A stretch of 64,000 bases of DNA, from positions 1,819,501 through 1,883,500 of the forward strand of contig JANJXV010000043.1 of NCBI GenBank assembly GCA_024803745.1, written 5' to 3'. This DNA is from Megascapheus bottae (lineage: Eukaryota; Chordata; Mammalia; Rodentia; Geomyidae). Numbering within the stretch: the stretch's first letter is position 1; every line of letters begins with the position of its first letter. A program made the position numbers and the translations under genes. A model generated the notes under the pieces. It had not been told where the DNA came from. It ran no database searches and worked only from the letters and a program-made list of their open reading frames with translations. This document shows positions 37,616 to 51,320 of the stretch, one piece after another.

Positions 37616-38040
37616 ACCCTCACCCTCACGCTAACCCTTACCCTAACCCTCAATAAAACCCTAAACCTAGCCCTAACTCTCTCACTCTCACCCTAACCCT
37701 CACCCAAAACCTAACCGTAACCCTATCCCTAATCCTAACCCCACCCTAACCCTAAACCCAACCCTAACGCTAACCCTCACCCTAAGCCTCACCATAACCC
37801 TAAACCTAACCCTCACCCTAACACTAAGCCTAACCCTCAACCTCACCCTAACACTAACCTTAACCCTAACCCTCATCCTTACCTAACCCTCACCCTCAAA
37901 CTTGACATAACCCTCACACTAACCCAATCCTAACCTTAACCCTAACCCTAAATCTCACCCTCACCCTCACCCTAACTCTAACCCTAACCCCAAACGTAAT
38001 CCTAATCCTAACCCAAATCCTAACCCTAACCGTAACCCAA
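37616..38040. repeat. background degenerate array
   Basis: Irregular hexamers, no landmark seen. Confidence 0.68.
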
Positions 38041-38480
38041 ACCTTCACCCTCACCCTCACCCTAACCCACACCTCACCCTAACCCTCACCCTAACCATAA
38101 CCTAACTATAACCCTACCCACACCTCAAACTAACCCTAAACCTCACCCTCACAATAACCCTCAATCTCACCCTCACCCTAACCCTAATACTAATTCTTAC
38201 CATAAACCTCACCCTCACCCTCACTCTAACCCTCACCCTAACCAAATCCTAAACCTAACTCTAATCCTAACCCTAACCCTCACTCGAACCCTCACCCGAA
38301 CCCTTACCCTAACCCTCACTCTCACACTCATCCTAACCCTCACCTTCAACCTAGCCCTAAACCTAACCCTCACCCTAACCCTCACCCTCATCCTCACCCT
38401 AACTCTAAACCTCACCCTAACCCTAACCCTAACCCTAATCCAAAACCTAACTCTAACCCCCACTAGAACCCTCAATCTCA
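38041..38480 (+). repeat. family A module: AACCTAACTATAACCC then CCACTAG
   Basis: AACCTAACTATAACCCTACC (38099) and, 361 bp on, CCACTAGAACCCTCAATC (38460) with the TAATCCAAAACCTAAC lead-in. The CCACCAG copy at 49483 lies 11023 bp to the right. Confidence 0.82.
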
Positions 38481-39242
38481 CCCTAAACCTAACCATCACC
38501 CTCACCCTAACACTAAGCCTAACCCTCACCCTCACGCTCACCCTAACCTCACCTTCACGCTCAACCTAACCATAACCCTAAACCTAACACTTACCCAAAC
38601 CCTCACCCTAGCCCTAAACTTAACCCTAAACCTAACCCTCACTTTAACCCTCACACTCACCTTAACCCTCACCCAACCTTAACCCTAACCGTAATCCTAA
38701 ATCTATCACTAACACAAACCCTAACCCTAAACCTAAACCTAACCCTAACCCTCACCCTCACTGTAACCCTCAGATCACCCTAACCCTCAGCTCACCCTAA
38801 CCATCACCGAACCCTAACCCTAACCTCAACGCTAAACCTAACCGTCACCTTCACCCTAACCATAAACCTCACCCGCAACCTCACCCTCACCTTTACCATA
38901 ACACTAAACCTAACCCTACACTTAAACCTCACCCTAACCCTAACATTAAATCTCACTCTCATCCTAACCCTAATCCTAACCCTAACAATAAATCTAACCC
39001 TAATCCTCACCCTAACCATAACCCTAGCCCTACCCCACCCTAACCATAACCCTCAAACTAACCCTCAACCTAACCCTAAATGTAACCCTAACACTAACCC
39101 TAACCCTAATCCTCACACTAACCCAGCCCTCACCCTAAAACTAACCCTACCACTCACTCTCACCCTAACCTCCACCCTGACCATAACCCTCACCCTCACC
39201 CTAACCCCCACCCTAACCCAAACCCTAACACTCACACTAAAC
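38481..39242 (+). repeat. left copy of the 11.02-kb-offset segment, ending at a sharp junction
   Basis: ACCATCACCGAACCC (38800), CTTTACCATAACACTAAACC (38891), ACCCAGCCCTCACCC (39121) and ACCCAAACCCTAACACTCAC (39216) match 49830, 49921, 50140 and 50247 at offsets of 11019-11031 bp. Agreement stops after CACACTAAAC at 39242: here ACGTCACTC follows, at 50276 TTAACTC. This is the border with family B. Confidence 0.88.
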
Positions 39243-42200
39243 ACGTCACTCTCACCCTCACCCTCACCATCACCCTAACCCTAACCCTAACCCTCACCCT
39301 CAACCTTACCCTAACTGTAACCCTAACCCGAACCTAACTGTAACCCAAACCCGAACCCTAACCCTAACCGTAACCCTAAACCAAACCTTAACCCTAACAA
39401 TAACCGTAACCCTAATCCTAAGCCAAACCCTAACCCTAACACTAACCCTAAACCTAATGCTAATCCTAGCCCACGCCCTAAAACTATAAATATCCATAAA
39501 CCTAACTCTAACCCTAATCCTAACCATGACCTTAACCCTAACACTAACCCTAAACCTAAGGGTCCCTAACCCTAACCATAACCTAATCCTAACCCTAACC
39601 CTAACTTTCACGCTAACCCTCATCCTATATCTCACCTTCACCCAAACCCTGTCCCTCACCTTCAACCTCATCCACACCCTAACCCTTACCTTCACCCTTA
39701 CACTAACCCTAACCCTAATGCTAACCCAAACCCTAACCATAACTCTAACCCTAAACCTAACTCTAACCCTAACCCTCATCCTAATGCTCATCCTCCCCTA
39801 ACCCTAACCCTAAACCAAAACCTAACTCTAACCCTAACCATTCCCCTAACCCTAACCCTAACCCTCAGCCTAACACTAACCCTCACCCTAACCCTAAACC
39901 AACCCTTACCCTAACCTTCACCCTAACCCCCTCCCTAAACCTAACATCACCAAACACTCACCCTAACCCTAACAATCACCCTCACCCTAAACCTAACCCT
40001 AACCCTCACCCTAAACCTAACCCTCACCCTAACGCTCAAACTAACACTAATCCTAACCCTAACGCTCACCCTAACCCTGACCCCCACCCTAACCCTAACG
40101 CTAACCATAACCCTAACCCTAACCCCAACCCTAACCTAACCCTAATCCTAACCCTAAACCAAACCCTATCCCTAACCCTAACTGTAACCGTAACCCTAAA
40201 CCAACGCTCATCCTAAATTTCACCCTCACCCTAACCCTAACCATAAACATAACCATAACCATAACCCTAACCTTAAGCCTAAGCTAACCCTAACCCTAAC
40301 CCTAAACCAAACACTAACCCTAACCCTAACCCTAGACTTTGCCCTAACCGAAACCATAAATTTAACGTTAACCCTCACCCTCACCCTAACCCTAATGCTA
40401 ACCCTGACCTTAACCCTAACCCTAACCATAACCCTAAGTGTCCGTAACCCTAACACTAACCATAACCCTCACCCTCAGTATAACCCTAACTCCTAACCCT
40501 AACCCTAACCCTAACCCTAACCCTAATGGTTCCTAACCTAACCCTAACCCTAACCCTAATTCTAAACCTTACCCTAACCTTAGTCCTATCCCTAAACCTA
40601 ACCATAAACCTAACACTAACGCTAACCCTAACCATAACCCTAAGTGTCCCTACCCCTAACCATAAACGTAACCCTCACCCTGACACTAACCCCCACCCTA
40701 AACCTAACCCTAACCCTAACCTTAAACATCACCCTCACCCTAACCCTAAACCTCACCCTCACCCTAACCCTAATCCTAACCCTAACCACAACCCTAACCC
40801 TCACCCTCAACCTAAACCTAACTCTAACCCTCACCCTACCCACACCCTCACCCTAACTGTAACCCTAAACCTAACCCTTAACCTAACCTTCACCCACACC
40901 CCCACCCTAACCTTAACCCTAAACCTAACCCTAACAGTAAACTTCACGCTCCCTCTAACCCTAACCGTAACCCTAATCCTATCCCTAACCCTATCCCTAA
41001 GCTAACCCTAACACTAACCCTAACCCTCACCCTAATCCTACCCCTACCCCTAATCCTCATCCTAACCCCAACCCTAAGTCTCCCTAAACCTAACCCTAAA
41101 CGTAACACTCACCCTCAGGCTAACCGCAACCTATCCCTCACAGTAACCCTAAACCTAACCCTCAACCTAACCCTTACCCTAACCCTAACCCTTGCCCTAA
41201 CCCTCACCCATAACTTCACCCTCACCCTCACCCTAACCCTAAAACTAACCCTCACCCTAACCCTAAACCTAACCCTCACCGTAACCCTGACCATAACCCT
41301 AACCCTAACCCTAACCATAAACATAACCCCAACTTTAACCCTCACCCTCACCCTAACCCTAACCCTAACCCTAAAAATAACCCCTAACTCCTAACCCTAA
41401 ACCTAAACCTAACCCTAAGTGACCCTAACTCTAACCCTAATCCTAACCCGAACCCTAAACGTAGTCCTAGCCCTAAACCTAACCGTAAATCTAACCTTAA
41501 CCCTAACCCTAACCCTAACGCTAAACTTAACATTCACCCTAACTCTAAATCTAACCCTAAACACAACCCTAATCCTTACCTCACGCTCACCTTCGCCCTC
41601 ACACTAACCATAACCCTAACACTAACCCTACCCCTAAACCTCATCTTCACCCTAAGCCTAGACCTAACTTTAACCCTAACCGTAACGCTAAACATAACTC
41701 AACACTTAACCCTAACCCTAACCCTCACCCACACCCTAACTCTCACCCGCACCCTAAACATAAGCTAACCATAACCCTCACTCTAACACTCACCCCAACC
41801 CTCAACCTCACCAAACCCTAATCCTAACACTAACCCTAACCATAGACCTAACCCTAACCCTCACCCTAACACTCAACCTAACGCTAACCTTAACCCTATC
41901 CCAAAACCTATCCATAAACTTAACCCTAACCCTCAACCTAAACCTAACCCTAACCCTAAACTTAACCCTCACCCTCACCCTAACCATAAACCTAAACCTA
42001 ACCCGAAACCAAACCCTAACCCTAAACCTAACCCCAACCCCAACCCTAACCCTAACCCTAACCTTCAACCCAAACCTAATGCTAACCCTAACCCTAACCA
42101 TAACCCTCACCCTCACAATAACCCTAAACCTAAACCTCACCCTCACCCTAACCGAAACACTAACACTAAACCAAACCCTAACTCTAATCTTTACCTGAAC

Positions 42201-43260
42201 CCTAACCCTTACACTCACCCTCACCCTAACCCTAACACTCACCCTAACGCTAACCCTAATCCTAACACTAACCCTGACACTAACCCTAACCTCAACCTAA
42301 GCCTAACCCTAAGCCTAACCCTAAACCAAACACTAACCCTAAAAATAACCCCTAACTCCTAACCCTAACCCTAACCTAAACCCTAATCCTAACCCCAAAG
42401 GACCCTAACCCTAAGCCTAATCCTAAATCTAACCCTAACCCTATTATTAGCCCTAACCCAAGCCATAAACTTAACCTTAACCCTAACCCTAACCATAACC
42501 CTAAGTGTCCATAACCCTAACCCTAACCGTAAACCTCACCCTCAGGCTAACCCTAACCCTAACCCTGTCCCTAACCCTAACCCCAAAGCTCAACCTAACT
42601 CTCAACGGAACCCTAACCCTAACCCTAACGCTCACCCTAAACTTCAACCTCACCCTCATAGTAACCCTAAACCTAAACCTAACCCTAACCCTCACCCTCA
42701 ACCTAAACCTAACCCTATCCCTAACCCTCACCTAACCCTAACCCTAACCATAACCATAACCCTAACCCCCACCCTAACCCTAACCCTATCACTCACCGTA
42801 ACCCTAAACATAATCCTAACCCTAACCTTAACCCTCACCCTCAACCTTACCCTAACTCTAACCCTAACCCTAATCCTGACCCTAACCCTCACCATAACCC
42901 TCACCCTAAGCCTAACCCTAACCCTCACCCTAACCCTAACCATAACCCAAACCTAACCCTAAGTTTAAGTCTTAACCTCACCCTCAACCAAACCTTAACC
43001 TGAAACCTTACCCTAACCGTAACCCTAAACCAAAACCTAACCCTAACAATAACCCTAACCCTAAACTAACACCAAACCCTAACCTTAACACTAACCCTAA
43101 CCCTAACGCTAGTCCTAGCCTTAGCCCTAAACATATACATATCCCTAACCCTAAACCTAACCCTAACCCAAACCCTGACCTTAACACTCACTCTAACCCT
43201 AAGGGTCCCTAACCTAACAATAACCCTAAAGCTAAGCCTAACCCTAACCTTCACCTAGCC
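39243..43260 (+). repeat. family B block 1: CCTAAGKGTCCC elements
   Basis: The array changes character here: fewer CCCTCA units and recurrent CCTAAGGGTCCCTAACC or CCTAAGTGTCCC strings at 39555, 40433, 40639, 41073 (AAGTCTCCC), 41414 (AAGTGACCC), 42395 (CAAAGGACCC), 42500 and 43198. CTAAAAATAACCCCTAACTC precedes them at 41371 and 42339 (43 and 56 bp upstream). A CCTAG-rich string precedes most, for example CTAGTCCTAGCC at 43109 and GTAGTCCTAGCCC at 41461. 39465-39575 and 43109-43215 are sister segments about 3643 bp apart. No gene lies in the block. Confidence 0.88.
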
Positions 43261-43985
43261 CTCACCCTAAAACTCACCCTCACCCAAACCCTCACCCTCA
43301 CCCTAACCCTAACATTCACCCTCACCCTAACCCTAACCCTAAAACTATCCCTAACCCTCACCCTACCCAAACCCTCACCCTAAACCTTACACTCACCCTA
43401 GCCCTTACTCTAACCCTAAACCTAAACGTCATCATCACCATCACCCTCACCCTCACCCAAAAATTAACCATATTCCTCACCCTCAAACTAACCCTAACCC
43501 TCACCCTAACCCTAACCCACAACGTCACCCTAAACCTCCCCCTCCCCCTCACCCTAACCCTAACCCTAATTGTAACCCTATACCTAACCCTAACCCTTAC
43601 ATTCTCCCTCACCGTAATCCTCACCCTAACCCGCATCCTAACCCTAAACCTAACCCTAACACTAACACTAACACTAACCCTCACCCTAACCCTCACCATA
43701 CCCAAACTCTCACCCTCACCCTAACACTAAGCCTAACCCTCACCCTCAACCTAACCCTCAACTTAAACCTAACCCTAAACCTAACTTTCACCCTCACCCT
43801 AACCCTAAGCCTACTCCTAATCCTAACCCTAAAGATCACCCAAACTCTCACATTAACCCTTACACTAACCATAACCCTAGCCCTCACCCTCACCCTCAGC
43901 CTAACTGTAACACTAAACTTAACCCTAAACCTAACTCTCACCCTCACCCTAACCATAACCCTCACCCTCAAACTCACCCTAACCC
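43261..43985. repeat. array segment after family B, with a short CTCCCC tract
   Basis: Return to CCCTCA-rich hexamers. CCTCCCCCTCCCCCTC lies at 43535-43550, a shorter relative of the tract at 13489. No landmark or gene. Confidence 0.7.
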
Positions 43986-46760
43986 TAAACCTCACCCTAA
44001 CCCTAACCTCACCCTAACCCTTACCCTCACCCTAACACTCACCCTACCCCTCACCCTCATCTTAACCCTAATTCTAACCCTAACCCTAACCTTAATCCTA
44101 ACCTTAACCCCCACCCTAACTCTCACCCTAAGCCTAACCCTAACCACAACCCTAACCATAAACCTAACCCTCACTACAACCCTAACCCTAACCATAACCA
44201 TAACCCTCACCCTAACCATCACCCTCACCCTCACCCTAATTCTAACCTTGACCTTATCCTAACCCTAACCCTATCCCAAACTTTAACCCTAACCCTAACC
44301 CTAACTATCACCCTCACCCTCATCCTCACCCTTATCCTCATCCTAACCGTAACCCTAACCCTCACACTAACCTTAAACCTAACCCTAACGCTAACCCTAA
44401 TGCTCACCCTCACCCTACCCTCACCCTTACCAAAAACTAAACCTAACCGTAACCCTAACCCTAACTCTAACCCTCAACCTAAACCTAACACTCACACTAA
44501 ACCTAAACATAACCTTAACCCTAACCTCATCTTCACCCTAACCCTAACCTAACCCTAAGGCTGACCCTCTCCCTAACCCTAACCCTCACCCTAACCCTCA
44601 CTGAACCCTCAACTTAACCCTCACTCTAATCCTCACCCTAACCCTAACCCTCACCCTCACCCTAACCCTAACACTAACCCCACCCTAACCCTCTACCTAA
44701 CCCTAACCCTCACCCTAAACCTAATCCTAACCCTAACCTTAACCTTAACCGTCACCCTAAACCTCACCCTAAATGTAACACTCACCCTCACCTCACCCTC
44801 ACCCTAACGCTAACCCTAACCCTAAACCTAACGCTAACCCTTACCCTAACCCTCACCCTAACCCTAACCCCCACCCTAACCCTAACCCTAACCCTAACCC
44901 TAACACTCACCCTAACCCTCATCCTCAGCCTAACCCTAACCCTAACCCTAACCCTAACCCTAATCCTAACCTTAACCCCCACCCTAACTCTCACCCTAAG
45001 CCTAACCCTAACCACAACCCTAACCATAAACCTAACCCTCACTCCCACCCTGACCCTAACCCTAAGCATAACCCTCACCCTAACCATCACCCTCACCCTC
45101 ACCCTAATTCTAACCTTAACCTTATCCTAACCCTAACATTAAGCCTATCCCAAACATTAATCCTAACACTAACCATCACCCTCACCCTCATACACACCTT
45201 TACCCTCACCCTAACCCTAACCCTAACCCTCACACTAACCTTAACCCTAACCCTAACCCTAACCCTAACCCTCACACTCACCCTAACCCTCACCCTCACC
45301 ATACACTCACCGTCACCCAAAACCTGACCCTAAGCCTAACCCTAAGCCTAAACCAAACCCTAATCCTCACCCTAACCCTCACCCTCACCCTAACCCTCAA
45401 CCTAACCCTACCCCTCACACTCACCCTAATGCTCACCCTAACCCTCAACCTAACCGTAACTCTAACCCTTACCCTAACACTCACCCTCACCCTAACCCTC
45501 ATCCTCATCAGAACCCTAACACAAACCCTCACCCTCACCCTCAACCTTATCCTACCCTAACCCTAACCCTAACCCTAAACCTCACCCTAACTCTAAACCT
45601 AACACTAACCCTCACTCTAACCCTCAGTTTACCCTAACCCTCACCCTTACCCTAACACTAAGCCAAACCCTCACCTTCAACCTAACCCTAACACTATCAC
45701 CCTCACCCTAACAATCGCCCTAACCCTAACCCTAACCCTAAACCTAACACTAACCCTTACCCTAACCCTCACCCTCACCCTAACCCTAACCCTAACCCCC
45801 ACCCTAACCCTAAACCTAACCCTAACCCTAAAACTCACACTACCCCTCATCCTCAGCCTAACCCTAATCCTAACCCTAACCCTAACCCTAATCCTAACCT
45901 TAACCCTTACCCTAACTCTCACCCTAAGCCTAACTCTAACTACAACCCTAACCATAAACCTAACCCTCACTCCCACCCTAACCATAACCATAACCATAAC
46001 TCTCACCCTAACCATCACCCTCACCCTCACCCTAATTCTAACCTTAACCTTATCCTAACCCTAACACTAAGCCTATCCCAAACATTAATCCTAACACTAA
46101 CCATCACCCTCACCCTCATACTCACCTTTACCCTCACCCTAACCATAAACCTAACCCTCACACTAACCTTAACCCTAAACCTAACCCTAACCCTAACCCT
46201 CACACTCACTCTAACCCTCACCCTCACCATACACTCACCCTCACCCAAAACCTAACCCTAACCCTAAACTAAACCCTAATCCTCACCCTAACCTTCACCC
46301 TCACCCTAACCCTCATCCTCACCCTAAACCTAACACAAACCCTCACCCTCACCCTCAAACTTATCCTACCCTAACCCTAACCCTAACCCTAAACCTCACC
46401 CTAACTCTAAACCTAACACTAACCCTCACCCTAACCCTCACCCTTACCCTACCTAACCCTAACCGCACCCTAACCCTCACCCTAACCCTAAACCTAACCC
46501 TCACCCTCACCCTTACCCTACCCTAACACTGACCCTAACCCTAACCCTAACACTCACCCTATCCCTCACCCACACCCTAACCCTAATCTTAATCCTAAAC
46601 CTAACCCTAATCCTAACCTTAACCCTCACCCTAACCCTCACCCTAATCCTAACCCTAACCACAAACCTAACCGTAACCCTAAACCTAACACTCACCCCAA
46701 CCCTAACCCTAAACCTAACCCTAATCCTCACCCTAACCCTCACCCTCACCCTAATTCTAA
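43986..46760 (+). repeat. 0.72-0.93-kb higher-order tandem array, four units
   Basis: The module ACCACAACC (44143, 45011, 45939 as ACTACAACC, 46658) plus CTAATTCTAACC (about 44238, 45104, 46032, 46752) repeats at 868, 928 and 719 bp. Units 2 and 3 agree closely for about 240 bp after CTAATTCTAACC, including GCCTATCCCAAACATTAATC, TCACCTTTACCCTCACC and CACCATACACTCACC. Both end in a TATCCTACCCTAACCC block (45549 and 46361), only about 812 bp apart, so unit 3 has lost about 110 bp. Units 1-3 share CTCACTCCCACCC/CTCACTACAACCC and the CATAACCATAACC run. Confidence 0.9.
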
Positions 46761-47200
46761 CCTTAACCTTATCCTAAACCTAACCCTAACCCTAAACCAA
46801 AACTTAACCCTAACCCTAACACTAACCATCACCCTCACCCTAACCCTCAACTTAACCCTCACCCTGACCCAAACCCTAAACCTAAACCTAACTCTAAACC
46901 TTACCCTCACCCTAAACCTAACCCTCACACTAACCTTAACACTAACCCTAACCCTAACCCTCGCCCTCACCCTAACCCTCACCCTCAGCCTAACCCTCAC
47001 CCTGACCCAAACCCTAAATCTAACCCTAACCCTAAACCTCACCCTAACCCTAAACCTCACCCTGACCCTAACCCTAACCCTAACCCTAAACCTCACCCTC
47101 ACACTAACCGTAACCCTAATGCTAACCCTAACCCTAACTCTAACCCTAACCCTAACCCTAACCACACCCTAACCCTAACCCTAACCCTAATCCTAACCCT
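46761..47200 (+). repeat. array segment after the 0.9-kb array, related to 28.33 and 32.66 kb
   Basis: AACCAAAACTTAACCC near 46796 followed by CACTAACCATCACCCTCACC corresponds to 28341 and 32671. Then irregular CTCACCCTGACCC runs with no landmark until 47.26 kb. Confidence 0.72.
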
Positions 47201-48100
47201 CACCCTGACCCTCACCCTAAACCTAACCCTCACCATAACCCTCAGCCTAAATTTAACCCTATTCCTATCCATAAAAGTAAACCTCACCCTCACCCTAACC
47301 CTGACCCAGACCCTCACCCTGACCCTCACCCTAATCCTAACCCTAATGCAAACCCTCACCCTAACCTATCCTTATCCGTAACCCTATCCGTAACACACAC
47401 CCTAAACTTCACCCTCACGCTAACCGAATCCTAACCCTAACCCTAACCCTAATACATACCCTAACCCACAACCTAACCCTCAACTTCACCTTAACACGAA
47501 CCCTAAACCTAACCCTAACCCTCACACTAACCTTAACCCTAACACTAACCCTAACTCTCACCCTCAGCCTAACTTTCACCCTCACCCAAACCATAACCCT
47601 AACCCTAAACCTAACACTAACCTTAAACCCTAACCATAAACCTCAGCCTAATCCTCACCCTCACCCTAACCCTCACCCTAAACCTCACCCTCACCCTAAC
47701 CATCACTCTCAACATCACCCTAACCATAACCCTCACCCTCACCCTAAACCTAATCTTCACTCTAACCCTCACCTTCACCCTGAACCTAAACCTAATCCTA
47801 TCCCTAACCCTAACCCTCACCCTAATCCCCTCCATCACCCTAAACCTAACACTACCCCTCACCCTCACCCTAACTCTAAATCTAACCCAAACCCTAACGG
47901 TCACCCTCATCCTCACCGTAACATTCACCATAACCCAATCCTAACCCTAACCCTAAACATAACCCTCACCTTAACCCTCACTCTAACACTAAAGCTAACC
48001 CTAAACCTAAACCTCACCCTCACCCTCAACCTAACCCTCACAGTCACCGTCACCCTAACCCAAACCCTAACTCAAACCCTAACCCTCACCCTCATCCTCA
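47201..48100 (+). repeat. family A unit, right copy of the 11-kb-offset duplication
   Basis: ATAAAAGTAAACCTCACCC (AAAAGT at 47273), TCCGTAACACACACCC (47387), CCCCTCCATCACCC (47827) and CAGTCACCGTCACCC (48041) mirror 36126, 36241, 36811 and 37084. Upstream, CATAACCCTCAGCCTAAATT also matches the other AAAAGTAAACC modules. Confidence 0.86.
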
Positions 48101-48900
48101 CCAAACCCTCACCCTAACCCAATCCTCACCATAACCCTAAACTTAACCCTCACCCTATCCCTCACTCTAACACTAAACCTAACCCTAACCCTAAACCTCA
48201 CCCACACCCTCATCCTAAACCTACCCCTATTCCTAACCCTAACCCTCACCCTCACCCTAAACCTCAACCTCACACTCACCCTATCCCTAACCCTAACCCT
48301 CACCCTAATCCCCTCTATCACCCTAACCCTAACACTACCCCTCACCCTCACCCTATCTCTAACTCTAACACTAACCCCAGCCCTTACCCTCACCTTCACC
48401 CTAACACTCACCATAACCCACACCCTAACCCAAACCCTAATGCTCACCCTCATCCTCACCCTAACCTTAACCATAACCCAATCCTAAACCTAACCCTAAC
48501 CATAACCCTCACATTAACCCTCACTCCAACACTAAAGCTAACCCCTAAACCTAAACCTCACCCTCACCGTCAACCTAACCCTCACAGTCACCGTCACCCT
48601 AACGTAAACCCTAACCCTCACCCTAACCCTAACCCTCACCAACATCCTCACCAAACCCTCACCCTAACCCAATCCTCACCATAACCCTAACCGTAACACT
48701 CACCCTAACCTTAACCCTAACCCTAACACTAAACCTAACCCTAACCCTAAACATCACCCTCACCCTCATCCTAAACCTACCCCTATTCCTAACCCTAATC
48801 CTCAACCTCACCCTAACCCTCACCCTAACCCTCAATCTAACCCTAACCCTAACTCTCACCCTCACCCTAACCTCACCCAAACCCTAACCGTAACCCTAAC
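48101..48900 (+). repeat. 545-bp internal tandem duplication of the family A right half
   Basis: CACCAAACCCTCACCC with CTAACCCAATCCTCACC occurs at 48102 and 48653, CAGTCACCGTCACCC at 48041 and 48585, CTACCCCTATTCCTAACCC at 48221 and 48777, and CCCCTCC/CCCCTCT at 47827 and 48310. The steps of 551, 544, 556 and 483 bp show an imperfect tandem copy. The sister unit at 36.8-37.4 kb has only one round. Confidence 0.87.
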
Positions 48901-49440
48901 CCTAACCATCACCCTCACCCTAACCGTAACCCTAAACCTAACCCTAATCCTAACTCCACCCTAACCCTCACCCTAAACTTAACCCTAATCCTAAACCTAA
49001 CCCTCACCCTAAGCCTCACCGTAACCCTAACCCTCACCCTCATCCTAATACTAAGCCTAACCCTCATCCTCACCCTAATACTAACCTTAACCCTAACCCT
49101 TACCCTTACCAAACCCTCACCCTCAAACTTACCATAACCCTAACCCTAACCCAAACCCTAACCCTAACCGTAACCCTAACCCTAACCCTCAACCCTCACC
49201 CTCACCCTAACCCTCACCCTCACTCTAACCCTAACCCCAAACCTAAACCTAACCCTAACCCTCAACCTCACCCTAACCCTAACCCTAACACTAACCCTAA
49301 CCCTATACATAACCCTAAACCTAACCCTTACCTTACCCTAACCCTAACCCTAACCCTAACCTTCACCCTAACCCTCACCCTCAACTTCACTCTAACCCTA
49401 AACCTCACCCTAACCCTAAACCTAACCTTAACCCTAACCC
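48901..49440. repeat. background degenerate array
   Basis: Irregular hexamers. The CACGAAATACTA and TTAACC landmarks of the left copy (37583, 38099) have no visible counterpart here. Confidence 0.68.
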
Positions 49441-50290
49441 TAATCCAAAACCTAACCCTAATCCAAAACCTAACCCTAACCCCCACCAGAACCCTCAACC
49501 TCACCCTAACCCTAACCATCACCCTCACCCTCACACTAAGCCTACCCCTATCCCTCACGCTCACCCTAACACTCAACCTCACCCTCAACCTAACCGTAAC
49601 CGAACCCTTAACCTAACCCTTACCCAAACCCTCACCCTCACCCTAAACTTAACCCTAAACCTAACCCTCACTCTCACCCTCACACTCACTTTAACCATCA
49701 CCCACACCCGAACCCTAACCGTAATCCTAACCCTAACACTAACACAAACCCTAAGCCTAAGCCTAAGCCTAAGCCTCACCCTCATCCTCACTGTAACCCT
49801 CAACTCACCCTAACCCTCAGCTTACCCTAACCATCACCGAACCCTAATCCTGCCTTCAACACTAAGCCTAATGCTCACCTTCACCCTAACCATAACCCTC
49901 ACACTCGACCTCACCCTCATCTTTACCGTAACAATAAACCTAAGCCTAAACTTAATCCTCACCCTAACCCTAACACTAAATCTCACCCTCATCCTAACCC
50001 TAATCCTTACCCTAACAATAACCCTAACCCTAACCATAACCCTAGCCCCAACCCCACCCTAACCCTAACCCTCAAACTAACCCTCAAACTAACCCTAAAT
50101 GGAACCCTAACCCTAACTCTAACAATAATCCTCACACTAACCCAGCCCTTACCCTAAAACTAACCCTACCCCTCACCCTCACCCTAACCCCCACCCTAAC
50201 AGTAACCCTCTCCCTCACCCTCACCCTCACCCTAACCCCCACCCTAACCCAAACCCTAACACTCACACTAAACTTAACTCTAACCCTAAC
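49441..50290 (+). repeat. right copy of 38.44-39.24 kb
   Basis: Doubled TAATCCAAAACCTAACCC (49442 and 49460, 18 bp apart), CCACCAGAACCCTCAACC (49483), ACCATCACCGAACCC (49830), CTTTACCGTAACAATAAACC (49921), ACCCAGCCCTTACCC (50140) and ACCCAAACCCTAACACTCAC (50247). Offset to the left copy is 11.02-11.03 kb, unusually constant. Confidence 0.88.
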
Positions 50291-51320
50291 CCTAACCCTC
50301 ACCCTCAACCTAACCCTCTCCCTCATCCTAATCCTTACCCTACCCCTAACCCTAACCCTCACACTAACCCTAACATTAACCCTAACCCTCACCCTAAACC
50401 TAGTCCTCAACCCAATCATAACCATAACCCTAACCCTAAACTTCACCCTCACCCTAACCCTAACCCTAACCCTCCACATAACCCTCACCCTCACCCTAAC
50501 CCTCACCCTAACACTCACCCTCACCCTAACCCTCAATCTCACCATCACGCTAACGCTAATCCTCACCCTCACGCTTACCCTCACCCTAACCCTAACACTA
50601 ACCCTAACCGTAACCCTCATCCTAACCCTCACTCTAAACCTAAACCTAAATGTCACCATCACCATCACTCTCACCCTAAAACTAACTCTACTCCTCACCT
50701 TCAAACTAACCCTAACCTCACCCTAAACCTAACGCACACTGTCACCCTAAACTTCACCCTCACCCTCACGCAAACCCTATCCCTAATCCTAACCCTAAAC
50801 CTAACCCTAATCCTTAACCTCAACCTCACCCTAAACCTCACCCTAACCCTAACCCTCATCCTAACCCTAAGACTAACTCTAACCCTAACCCTAACACTAA
50901 CCCTCACCTTAACCCTCACCCTACCCAAACCCTCACCCTCACCCTAACATTGATCCTAACCCTAACCCTCACCCTCACCGTAACCCTCACCGTAACCGTC
51001 AACTTAAACATAACCCTAAACCTAACCCTCACCCTCACCCTAATCCTAAACCAACTCCTAATCCTAACCCTAAACATCACCCAAATGCTCACCCTAACTC
51101 TTACCCTAACCATAACCCTAACCTTCACCCTAACCCTCAGCCTAACGGTAACCCTAACCCTAACCCTAAACCTAACTCTCACCCTCACCTTACCATAACC
51201 CTCACCCTCAACCTCACCCTAACCCTAAAACTAACCCTAGCCCTAACCCCAACCCTAACCCTAACACTCACCGTACGCCTCACCCTCAGCCTAAGTCTAA
51301 TCCTAACCCTAACCCTAACC
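50291..51320. repeat. array segment, CCCTCA-rich
   Basis: Irregular hexamers. An ACGCACACTGTCACCC block near 50732 followed by TAAACTTCACCCTCACC looks like a decayed TCCCTAACACACACCC landmark. No gene. Confidence 0.6.
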
